Below are positions 32,560 to 42,110 of a stretch of 64,000 bases of DNA, in pieces. The DNA is taken from the NCBI GenBank assembly GCA_036320915.1, contig JAXBDG010000008.1:2604001-2668000 (forward strand). Direction: 5' to 3'. Origin of the DNA: Linnemannia elongata. Taxonomy: Eukaryota > Mortierellomycota > Mortierellomycetes > Mortierellales > Mortierellaceae. The position numbers and the translations under genes are program-made. The notes under the pieces were generated by a model. The model saw only the letters and a list, made by a program, of their open reading frames with translations. It was not told where the DNA came from and did no database searches. Numbering within the stretch: the first letter of the stretch is position 1; the number at the start of each line of letters is the position of its first letter.

Positions 32560-32819
32560 GATGGGATGCAGTCGTCGAAGGTAGAGTGAAGAATAAGAAG
32601 GTGATTATAGTCAGTGATTGCGAGTGGCAAATAAAAAGCAATCAGGCCCGCGTCGATGTTTCATGGTCGGGAAATAAGTGATTTATCATGTGATATTACT
32701 TTCCAGGAAGTAGGGGTGACGTACACAACTTTTTTCGCTAAACGTTTCTGCCAGCTTCAAGTCGAAGCAGAGCGTTTCAATCCTTCACCACATCTTTACT
32801 CAACAAACACACACTCACT
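32560..32819. promoter_or_regulatory. Divergent promoter between RSC8-like and SR-protein genes
   Basis: The 260 bp separate the two start codons (32559 minus, 32820 plus), so a shared or back-to-back promoter is required by geometry. No specific site is claimed. Confidence 0.6.
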
Positions 32820-33818
32820 ATGTCTGCACCCCCACCCCCACCACCCCCACTTCCTGCTGGTAGGTGTCGACAGTCTTATTCTTTCGATCGTTTGCAGGAA
32901 AAGAAGATGATATTCTCCCGAGCCGAGTTGGTCTTTGCTGTTTACTGATCGATTTGTCTTTGACGTTTTTCTGAATTCACAAAAAGCAGGTCCTGAAGGA
33001 GCCGCCCCCGCCGCTCCTGCCAATAGCACCCACTCTACTGTCTACGTCGGCCACTTGAGCCCAAGAACCGAGAGAAGAGACGTCGAGGAACTTGTAAGTG
33101 CAGCTACAATATTGTTTGGCCAGACCTGGTTCACGTTTTCAGGCTGAGGTCGGTGTAGAACGTCCCTTTAACATACAAATATTCTTGCAACCACTAAAAA
33201 TAGTTTGAGAAGTATGGTCGTGTGATCTCTGTCGAGTTGAAGCATGGAGGCTTTGCATTCGTCGAATATGAGGACCCCCGCGATGCTGATGATGCAGTCA
33301 GCAAGTTGAACGGATACGAACTGGACGGCAACAGAATCTCAGTGGAGTGGTCAAGACGCTCAGGAGGACCTGGCAGCGGATGCTTCCTCTGCAACGGAAC
33401 CGGTCATTGGGCTCGCGAGTGCCCTGAGGCCAGTGAGAAGGGCATGGATGTGAAATCTGGAAAGTGCTTCAAGTGCGGCCAGCCTGGACATTTGGCAAGA
33501 TATTGCCGTGGCGCTGATACCAGACGTCCTTACGATGGACCCTCTCGTGACTTCCACCGTGGACCTCCTCCTCCTCCTCGCTACGGCGGCCGCGGCCGCT
33601 CGCCTCCCCACTACGGTCGTGATCCTTATGATTATGGCCACCGTCGTGGTTACTCCAGATCGCCCGACCGTGGTTATGGTGGACCCGGCGGATACCGTCA
33701 GCGCTCGCCTTACCACCCCGGCGGTGGCCACGGTGGCCATGGCGGCTACCGTGGGCGCTCTCCTTCCCCCTACTACCGTGATGGCGGTCGTGGACGCTCT
33801 CCCAGCCCCTATGGGTAA
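32820..33818 (+). CDS. SR-family splicing factor: RRM plus two CCHC zinc knuckles
   Basis: Binds pre-mRNA and promotes splicing or mRNA export in the nucleus. Exons 32820-32859, 32990-33093 and 33204-33818 keep frame (252 aa if the TAA at 33816-33818 is used). The RRM has RNP2 VYVGHL and RNP1 GGFAFVEY across the last junction ([19 protein letters not shown]). Two zinc knuckles follow: [14 protein letters not shown] and [14 protein letters not shown] (C-x2-C-x4-H-x4-C). The rest is Arg/Ser/Gly/Tyr/Pro-rich ([34 protein letters not shown]). One knuckle is found in human SRSF7 and two in plant RS2Z proteins. The N-terminus is a poly-Pro run. The stop overlaps a perfect GTAAGT donor, so a further 3' exon is possible (see findings). 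Confidence 0.9.
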
Positions 33819-35065
33819 GTTTTTGTTCTACTTTCGGTTGTACTTATGTATATGAATGATATGTTACCGGTTGCTGCATTGATTTGTTTCTTTGTTTGCT
33901 GGTTTCTTCTGTCTACACGCTCTCTGTTGTACACACATGGTTTTCTATAATCCTTGGATATTACGGGAGTGGCGCGGAGACTGTCGACATTTGTTTATCA
34001 ATCCCCATTATTGACCGTTTGACGGAAAGAAGGCGAACGAAGATCAGTCGGATGAAAGACAAAAGAAATATAACACGAATAGGCGACATTATCCTGGACA
34101 TAAAAATAATAAGGAAGCGAGGAATCGGACAACAGGAGGGATGGCAAGCCTTCTTGGCACTGGGATCCGGGATTACGTTCTTGTTTTGTGTTATTTGCTC
34201 TTTCTCTTCTATTTTTTATTTGGGCGCACATGGGACTAGCATCAGGCAGGGAGAACATGTATTCAGGCATTCAGCTAAATACGGAAAACGGAAAACGGAT
34301 TTACAGAAATACAGGGCATTGGAGAAAAAAACGGGCGTAGCGGCCGCAACAACAGTGGCGGTGGCGGTGGCGGTGGCGGTGGCGACAGACCGGACCAAAG
34401 AGGCTTTTACAAAAGAAAAAGGACGCGGCGCGATTTTGACATGAATACCAGGATCGCTATGGTCGACGGACACAGAAACAATGATGACCAACCACAAGGA
34501 CGGCTTTTCTCGGGAACCGTTTCTTCCTCTCTCTCTTTCTTCTTTTCTTTCAACCAGTCGCGGAGCTCCCCCACCACCTCCACCACCACCCCAGAGACGC
34601 GTCTAAAGTAGACTCTCTCTGGGTTCCAGTCAGCAGGAGGATCTCCGGATTTTACTAGGAAATCAAAGTCAGAACACACCAGCGCACAGCAAGGACCAGG
34701 ACAGGACAATATAAGCTTTTTTAATAACGATGAAAGAAAGTATGAATAAAGAAAAACCTTCGTAAACCCGATGCTGGATAATCAGATGTACATTCGCATG
34801 AATATATTTGTGTGGGTGGAGAAGAATAGTCCAAGCACTACCTGGTCACTGGACAGGCGCAATGAAGGTCCTGTCCACAGATCAAAAGGTGTCTCAATCC
34901 CTTGCATCGTTATTCCAAAAGTTTACAAGGTACTTTGGTCAAAGCATTCGACACATTGCTGGAAAGTATTGTGCGAACAAGATATTTTTTAATGAATGGA
35001 TTGAAAAATGACAAAGAAAAAAACAAAAGTAGATGCTATGTTATGCCAATATTGTATCTGATTTT
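33819..35065. other. 3' region after the SR gene
   Basis: May hold a further SR-gene exon at about 34338 (GGC/GGT repeats after a TAG acceptor). Otherwise no gene recognised. The isomerase 3' flank begins near 34740. Confidence 0.4.
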
Positions 35066-35881
35066 TTACTTGGACTTCTTAACCTTCTTTGACTCCTTCT
35101 CAGCCTCGACCGCGACCTTCATAGCACGGTACAAGTTCTTGATCGAGTTGTGCATCAAGATACTGGGAACAATCATCCAAAAGATGTTGAAGAAACCAAA
35201 GTAGAAGTAGTAGTAGTAAGGGTGGGGATCGCAGTGGGGAGAACCCTCGACCATGGTTGTGGCGTAGTAGAGGACGCAGCCGTAGAGCTGGCCGAGAGAG
35301 ATGATGAGCTGGGCGATGTGGCGGGAGGGTCTGTTGTGGTACATTGCGTATGCTGTGAAGAACGCCAATGGACCCCACGCGAACTACAAGGAAGAGAGAA
35401 AAAAAACAGACAGTGGTTTGTGGGTTAATATAAACGCGTTCAGGGAATAGAATCAGCCACACGAGCAATTGGGCGTCGATTAATAAAAAATAAGAAAACT
35501 TACGGCGGTGATGCGCTCCATGATAAGAACAAAAGAATCACTCGACAAGTATCTGGAGTCTGAAAGCGAATACTCCTTCCAGACCTGGGCCAAAGGAGAT
35601 TGATCGCCTGCCAAGGTGCGATGGTAAATTCCAAAGTAGCCCTCAAGGAAGAAATGAATGAATCCACACATGACGAACCAGAGGAAAGTCAACTGGTTTC
35701 CGAGACCACGGATGGTGGTGTTTCGCTTTTGGTAGGAGAGAGCGATGGAGCCGACGGTGATTGCGCCAAAGGTGGAGAAGAGGAGGGTGAGGGTGTCAGC
35801 CATGGAGTAGGTGTTGGGGACGTAGTGGTCGAGGATCAGGTCCAAGGGGTAGTAGGGGTGTGGTGTGTGTGTTGCTGTCAT
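35066..35881 (-). CDS. EBP: 3-beta-hydroxysteroid delta8-delta7 isomerase (EBP/EXPERA family)
   Basis: Moves the sterol B-ring double bond from C8 to C7 in the ER membrane. Exons 35881-35504 and 35383-35066, phase-0 junction, 231 aa, the usual EBP length. The protein matches the emopamil-binding family along its length: CGFIHFFLEGYF (the His and Glu of the active site), VWKEYSLSDSRYLSSD with the conserved KEY-x3-DSRY, IMERITA-FAWGPLAF across the splice, GQLYGCVLYYAT (the family usually has Asp where Cys stands), and YYFYFGFFNIFWMIVPSIL. Four to five hydrophobic membrane segments are visible. The C-terminus ends in KKSK, a dilysine ER-retrieval signal. Many fungi use the unrelated ERG2 for this step, so an EBP-type enzyme is notable but known in early-diverging fungi. 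Confidence 0.95.
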
Positions 35882-36701
35882 TGTGTGTGTAGGTGCTATG
35901 AGGTGAAGAGTAGGGTGGAGCGGTGGGGGAAAGAAGAGGAAGAAAGAAAAGAAAAGAAGAAGAAAAAGAAAAGTAAAAGAATGCGCTTTGATAAAGAAGA
36001 AGGCGAGTTCCTTCCTGGTCGTACTTTCGTTTCCCAGGCTGATTGATGGTTACACTCGCATTCTCAGCTCCCCGATTGATTTTTGGATAAAGAATCGCCT
36101 GTCCCTGAACAATGAACTGATCGAGTGGCTTGTCACTCAGATCAGGCCATTTTTTTTTCCTTTCTTTTTCTAGTGAAAGTGAACTTGTTTGCGCAAGATT
36201 ACTATCTCGGTAAGTTTTCAACTTTCAGAAGGAAACAGAAAGATCCTGACTGGCTGACTTGAGAGAACCTCGCAAAATGGCCGAGAGGAGGATAGTCTAC
36301 CAAACTGACCCGGGGCCTCAGCCAGACCCATTGTTCATTAAAGGTACCAGCTGCAAAAAAATCCCACTGCAGTAAAGAAGAGTACGTAAACGGTAAAAGA
36401 GTATCGATCGACATGTAACATGCACACTTGGACGCCATAAACATACCCCGACTCATTTTTCTAACTGCTCAATCGCCACTTTTCCCGTATCCTCTTATGG
36501 GTAGCTTTCCTACGGTGCAAAACAAAAGTCCGCACTGTTTGAGGAAAGAAACGTCTCGTTTTCCAGCTACATACTACGTGAACATATTTGTACTCTTTCC
36601 TAGTAGATTCCGTGTCTGCAATTTGACCTTGAACGGGATATCAAAATGGAAAGATGTTCACTTATGCACTATCGTGAGTCTGGACAAAAAAATGGTGGTA
36701 T
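35882..36701. other. Intergenic; promoter of EBP gene and 3' flank of Josephin gene
   Basis: Purine-rich + strand at 35930-36000 upstream of the EBP start. A coding-like first exon candidate at 36277-36343 is listed separately as a finding. Otherwise nothing recognised. Confidence 0.4.
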
Positions 36702-38092
36702 TTATTTCTGCTGGCTAGCTAAAGACAGGGCAATGGCCTCCTGCATCATCTCCCACTCCGCATCCTCCTCCCCCTCTCCTCCAAACTGCTCATACTCAAA
36801 CCCCAGCGGAAGCGACGCAGCTGCAGGAGGAGGAGACGAGCCGCCTAAACGGTACCCCGACCCACCAAAACTCTCCTCTTTCTTGGGTACTCCTTGTGAA
36901 GCACCATCGACTATTGGCATTGAAGCTGCCAAGATGTCAACTTCACACCGCGGCAGAAATGAAGGTGTAGTGACCAGATCGCTCTTGTTTTTCTTGTTGG
37001 AAGGCTCGTTCCCGACTTCTTCGCCTGTGTGATCTACCCTGGTCCTTTTCGTTGACGCGTCCGTAGTAGCAGTAGTGGTTGTAGTTGATGAGTCCGTGGA
37101 TGGGCCCTGAAGAGCTCTCTCCCGTTCTTCCTGTCGTTGTCTCCTCAACCTCTCCATCTCCTGCCGCTCTGTTAACGCCGGTTTAGCCTCTACAACCGGC
37201 GTCTCTTGTTTCGGCGCCAAAGCCTCCACTGTTGATGATGATGATGTTGATGGTGATGTCTGGGGAGCAGTTTGGACGGATCCAAGAGGCCGGACAACAA
37301 AGATCGAATACCCCTCTGCTTCGAGCTGTGAGAGCGTCATCCCAAGATATGTTGCAGACATGTACTGAGGACGAGGGTGCATCGAGTTGAGGTCGTACCA
37401 TCGTTGTGTAGAGGGACCGAATCGTCGTAGAGTGTACCAATGTTCGTTCAAGTTGCAAATAAACGCTGCCTCACGCCTAATGGATCAAAGACAGGAAGGG
37501 TTAGCACACTGGAAGAAAATATGGGGCAACGGTGAGGATAGAGGGGAGCGATGGACGTACTCTGGCTCGGACTTGGCGTCGGCAACCTCCTTGGACCTCC
37601 AGGGGATGATCTGGATGTTCCAGATACTCAGTGCATGGCTCAAAACCTATGTCCATCGTATTTCAAGCGATACCAATCAGTTAGATCCAAATACCCGCGC
37701 CTCCAACTTCGAATAATCACTTCATTTGAGAACACTTCCACTGTTAACAAGAATAGCATACCTGGACAGAAAAGAATCCAGAGTCGTCCATATTCTGACT
37801 CTTGACAGCCTTGGCGCCGGGTCCAACATTGTCCAATGCGAGTTGTTCCTGTTGGTCGAGTTGCTGTGCCAGATCTGCGAGATCGATTGCGGTAAAGTAA
37901 GGGCCTTGGAGGAGCGAGTTCAGACAATGTTGGGCACAGAGATTTCCTTCTTGCTAGAGATAAAGAGGTAAATTGACAAGAACGTGTGAGCGTGTGGGTT
38001 TTAATGCGTACACTTGTCTTGGAAAGTAAGCTATGGATGGATAGTCAAGTGTGCGTTACCTGTTCGTGGAAGATATGAGGGACGAGATCCAT
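36702..38092 (-). CDS. ATXN3: Josephin-domain deubiquitinase, ataxin-3 homologue
   Basis: Cysteine protease that trims ubiquitin chains in protein quality control. Exons 38092-38060, 37953-37762, 37646-37561 and 37476-36702 keep frame (361 aa). The splices rebuild the Josephin fold: MDLVPHIFHEQ-QEGNLCAQHCLNSLLQGPYF, with catalytic Cys17; DDSGFFSVQ-VLSHALSIWNIQIIPW; EPE-REAAFICNLNEHWYTLRRFG, with catalytic His; and WYDLNS, with the Asn that completes the triad. The ERQEMERLRRQRQEERERAL segment resembles the Arg-rich p97/Cdc48-binding helix of ataxin-3. One UIM-like helix closes the protein (EWEMMQEAIALSLASQQ). No polyglutamine run is present. The middle is S/T-rich and disordered. Divergent from the NUDIX gene. 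Confidence 0.95.
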
Positions 38093-38429
38093 ATTGTTAT
38101 CAATGTTTTTTTCTTGAGAGTCGTGAGGTGGAAGGTGGGTGAAGTTTTCAAAAGGTGGAGTGTGTGAATGTGAAGAAGAGAGAGGAATGAAGAAGGAGGG
38201 AAAAGAATGAATGAGCTTTTTCGCAGACGTGGACTCGTTAGTGCGACGACGTACTTCTTCGAAATTCATGCGGGGCGTTGCGCAACCTTGCCCACAAAAC
38301 CAGTCACCTGCCATTTTCCTTCGCGCACATTCAGGAACCATCACCCAACCCCTTTTTTCACGCCTCCACTTTTTTCATTTTTTTCACCCTCTCTGTTCCT
38401 CACCAACCCGCCACCAAAAACCAAGAAAA
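38093..38429. promoter_or_regulatory. Divergent promoter between Josephin and NUDIX genes
   Basis: The 337 bp separate start codons at 38092 (minus) and 38430 (plus). CT-rich stretch at 38340-38400 just before the NUDIX ATG. Confidence 0.6.
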
Positions 38430-39503
38430 ATGACGACACAAGGAAATCTTGCCATCCATGATATTAAACACACCGAAGACACAGTCCTCGGAAAGGGCCG
38501 ATGGCTATCTTTACACCAGGTCCAATTCCAGGATCCCTCAGGAACACCACGCGGCTGGGAAGTCTGTCGCCGAATCAAACCCGTCTCTGCCACTAATCCT
38601 GCATCTAACAACGGCGATATTCTCGGCAACACCGCCTCCGTCGATGGTGAGAAACAAGGCAGAAATTGGGAGCAAGACGCGGTAAACAACACCTCATATT
38701 AATCACCCCTCTCTTCTCACCATTCCCTTCATACAACCTCCCTCCATTACAATCAATAGCGGTGGATGTGATAACGGTCATCAAAAACTCCCACAAAATT
38801 CCAACACACGTCGTCCTCGTCATCCAATACCGCCCTGCACTCTCCGCCTACTCTCTCGAATTTCCTTCAGGACTCATCGACGCCGACGAAGCCCCCGAGA
38901 CCGCAGCCCTGCGAGAGCTCGAAGAAGAGACCGGGTTCAGTGCACAGGCTGGACATGCTGTAAAGATCGTCCAGGTCGGAAGCCCAGTTTCGTATGAGCC
39001 CGGTCTAACTGGATCGTGCACTCGTTTCGTAGTCGTTGAGGTAAGCTAGGATGGGATTATGCAGGACGAGAAAATTGGAGTTCGCAGACGGGATGTTCTA
39101 AGAAGCGACTGCGGCAGATCTGCATGGCTCAAAATGTGTCTAACTACCTTGTCTTGTCATGTCGAAAACATACAACAGGTCCAAATGGAAGAGGAGCACC
39201 TGCTGGGACCCGAATCACCTCTACGAAAGGCAAAACCCGAGGACGACGAATGGAGTCTTCAGGTCCTCGTCCTCCCCCTCCCAGGCTTGCTCCATTCCCT
39301 CCAAGGTACCCCACGATCAACTTTTCATTCTCATAAAGAAGCGTCCTCCGGCCTGATCTCCACATACACCAAGTAAACTGACACTTTATCTCCGCTGTGT
39401 TGGCAAATAATTAGATCTTCAAGAAAAGGTCGGCGGCCAGTCCAAGCTGGTCTTGGACAGTCGTCTGTACGCATGGGCCCTCGGTCGCGAATTAGGATAC
39501 TAG
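38430..39503 (+). CDS. YSA1: NUDIX hydrolase, ADP-sugar pyrophosphatase (NUDT5/YSA1 type)
   Basis: Hydrolyses ADP-ribose and related nucleotide sugars. Exons 38430-38646, 38760-39040, 39179-39305 and 39415-39503 keep frame (237 aa). The N-terminal segment with GRWLSLHQVQFQDPSG and WEVCRRIKP is the strand-swapped N-domain of this group. The NUDIX box is complete: GLIDADEAPETAALRELEEETGF fits G-x5-E-x7-REU-x-EE-x-GU. SPVSYEPGLTGSC matches the SP-x2-PG(L/M)-T-(N/D/G) signature of ADP-ribose pyrophosphatases. The first donor is taken as GTGAGA at 38647, because the GTAAAC at 38682 would put the next exon out of frame. The end (LDSRLYAWALGRELG) is helical, as in NUDT5. Confidence 0.93.
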
Positions 39504-39732
39504 AACCTTCTCTCTTCGTCCCTCTTTGTCCATGACCCCATCTTATACCAAAACAACTCCAAATAGCAAGGAATATGAACGAAAGAAGGAATGTCTTTCG
39601 GTATTTGTTATTTTTTTTTGGTTGAAGAAATGCTAGTGTACAAGTACGATGAAATGAAGATGAATGGAAGTATTGATGTGAAATATAATAGAGTGCGCTG
39701 TCTACTCCTTGCTGAAAATTACGCCTCCCTGA

Positions 39733-40411
39733 TTATGCGGTGGAGTTCTCAGAGACGTCCATGGCCTCGACCTTGGCCTTCTTGGGCTTGGTATCAGCTC
39801 TCTGGAGTCCAGCTGCGGCATCAGCCTCGGCCTGCGAGTAAGGCTCCTCCTTCAACAACTTGCATCTATGAACAAAGGTGCAGGTACAAAGAGGTGAGTG
39901 AGTTTTTGGATGTCTCCGTGAGGTATCTCAGATCGATACTAAGCATCCTGATTGTCCATGCCAATTGGTCCAAGAAAGTCATCTCTGTCCTGCACTTGAG
40001 TTTTGAACCAAGCCGTACCTCTTCTTATGGATCTTTCCCTTCTGATGCTCCGCAAGCGACTCCTGGTTAATGTAGTGCTTACTATTTCATATTAAACAAA
40101 AAAAAACAAAAAAAAAGATCAAGCAATGTCAGTCAACCATTCTTATATCCTTTCATTACAGGACATCTATTATCCAATATTCTCTCTCTTTCAACCAAAA
40201 GGGTCCTAAAAACGTACGCGCACTGAATACAGTAGAACTGTCCCTGTCCAGGCAACTCGGGGTCGAGCTCGGGCTTCTCGAATTTGCCGGCGTTCTCGGG
40301 CTGGATATCACCATGGATCTGGTCGATATCTCTCATGTAACGCTTGGTGCGGTATTTGCGCTGGATATCGCGGATTCCCTTATGGACACGAGAGCGGCGG
40401 AGTCTTCCCAT
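39733..40411 (-). CDS. BUD20: Bud20/ZNF593-type C2H2 zinc-finger 60S pre-ribosome factor
   Basis: Shuttling factor that accompanies 60S subunits out of the nucleus. Exons 40411-40218, 40081-40019 and 39865-39733 keep frame (129 aa, the family length). N-terminal MGRLRRSRVHKGIRDIQRKYRTKR is the basic family hallmark, followed by RDIDQIHGDI and the LPGQGQFYCIQC lead-in. The splice completes the finger CIQCAKHYINQESLAEHQKGKIHKKR, spaced C-x2-C-x12-H-x5-H. The tail KLLKEEPYSQAEADAAAGL is also typical. Longer open frame upstream of the ATG is out of family and not used. Divergent from the NDUFB2 gene. Confidence 0.95.
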
Positions 40412-40851
40412 TTTTGTCGGTTGTTGGTATTGAAGAGGAGGGAAAGGGAAGAGGGAAAAGGGTAGTGAGGGATGGAGAGGTTGATGGGTGAGTGATGGAG
40501 GGGAAGTGGTAACTTGAAGTGAAATAGAGGGCAAGGCAACTTTTTTTTTTTTCTTTTTTTTTTTGTGAGACTGCTGAAAATGTGTTTGTTTTTTCCTCAG
40601 TTCTCTCAAACGGGATCCACACAGCGGACAGCTGCAGGTCGCACGCCCACTCTAATTCTTGACGGCAAAGCTCAAAATCATTGAAAAGTTACACGTCACC
40701 GTATCCTACTTAAATCGCACTTCGGACAATACGAAGGATTGCAGCACGGCACGGACTGGCTCTACTGCCCGGAGATGGGGAGACTTTCAAAAGATCGAAT
40801 CGAGTTACAGTTTACATCATCAACTCCACTCTCATCACCATATACACAAAA
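40412..40851. promoter_or_regulatory. Divergent promoter between BUD20 and NDUFB2 genes
   Basis: 440 bp between start codons at 40411 (minus) and 40852 (plus). Pyrimidine-rich on the minus strand before BUD20. No specific sites claimed. Confidence 0.55.
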
Positions 40852-41577
40852 ATGGCCGGTTTCCACCCTCACATGCCCGCAGCCCGCTACTCTATCGTTG
40901 CCAAGACCCTCGGCGCCTCCATGTGGTTCTGGGTCATGTACAAGGCCAAGGAGGAGGGACCCGTTGTCCTCGTACGTTATTTATCCCTCCTATTCTTAGT
41001 TGCAGGACCCGAAGTGATGTCGTTCAGGAATTTACTGGAGCGATGGTGGGACGAGGACGGAACCAGGAACAGGACAAAATATCGGACACCTGTATCAACG
41101 CTGAACACGGTATCAATTGGATCAATGGATAACAAACATCAATTTACAGGCGTGTTGTTAGGTTTTGTTGTTGTCTGAGTTATCGGGACGTGACAGGAGG
41201 GTAGAGAACACAACGACCAGCATTAGCACTTATGTCAAGAAACAACAATTAGACATCACTCGCGCAGGGCAACACCTTTTCGATACCAGGACGATAAAAC
41301 ATCGTCCTGTTGTCACCCATTGGATTTGCGATCTACAATCCTCTCAAAAGGCAAAGATCGGATACATCCCGACCCTTCCGCCCCTTTCAGCCTTTAAAAC
41401 AGGACGCGATAACCACATCCAAACCCGAAGTGACACCTCCCTTCTATCATATCCTGACTGACATCCTCATATTATTCCATCGCCTTAACCAACGCTTAGG
41501 GACTCCGCCACCCTTGGGATGGTCACGGACACGGACACGGACACGGACACGCCGCCCCCGCCGGCGAGCACCACTAA
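40852..41577 (+). CDS. NDUFB2: Mitochondrial complex I accessory subunit NDUFB2
   Basis: Small single-pass subunit of the membrane arm of NADH:ubiquinone oxidoreductase in the inner mitochondrial membrane. Exons 40852-40971 and 41500-41577, phase-0 junction, 65 aa. GFHPHMPAARYSIVAKTLGASMWFWVMYKAKEEGPVVL joins to GLRHPWDGH; the AKTLGA-x-MWFW-x-M membrane segment followed by DGP-x-x-LGWxHPW is the family pattern. The C-terminal GHGHGHGHGH run is encoded by a GGACAC repeat (41527-41550) and could expand or contract easily. The intron is 528 nt, long for this window. No cleavable presequence is visible. Confidence 0.9.
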
Positions 41578-42110
41578 ATTGTGTCCCACCCCACTCCGCC
41601 AATCCAACTTACGACTTTCAACCCTCCACAACAAACAACGTCAAACAAACAGATCCAACGATAGACAGGAAAAAAATACAATCGCCCTTTCCTTCACAAT
41701 TCTCTACTCAGCCCCCAACCCTGCAATAAAATACCGGGAAATTCGCGATAAACATCACTTTGTCTTTACGGGATTTCTTATGTTTTCATGAACAACGAAA
41801 AAAGAAAAAAAAGAAAAGTCCTTGAAGGTGACTGAAGAACATCAGCGAACAAAAAGAGCAAGTGTTTTATGCGAGATTAGAAAGACTATTACGACTAAGA
41901 GTACATACAACATAACAAAAAAAACGCAGTAGAAATAACAAGCAAAAGGGGAGGACATTAGCGAAGAAAAACGAGAGAATGGACATAACAAAACAAAACT
42001 GAATAGGGGGAAAATGAACCAAGAAAAACGAGTAAAGAGTGGAGAGAGTAAAAGGAAAGCGGTATGAAATCAGGAAGTGGGAAAAGACAAGATTAAGAAA
42101 AACAATAGAA
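41578..42110. other. Intergenic between convergent NDUFB2 and HSF genes
   Basis: 3' UTR space of both genes, A-rich toward 41800-42000. No further gene recognised. Confidence 0.55.

Noticed and set aside
38682..38759. Intron starting at GTAAAC (38682) in the NUDIX gene
   Set aside because: It would put exon 2 out of frame (stop after three codons); the GTGAGA donor at 38647 keeps frame.
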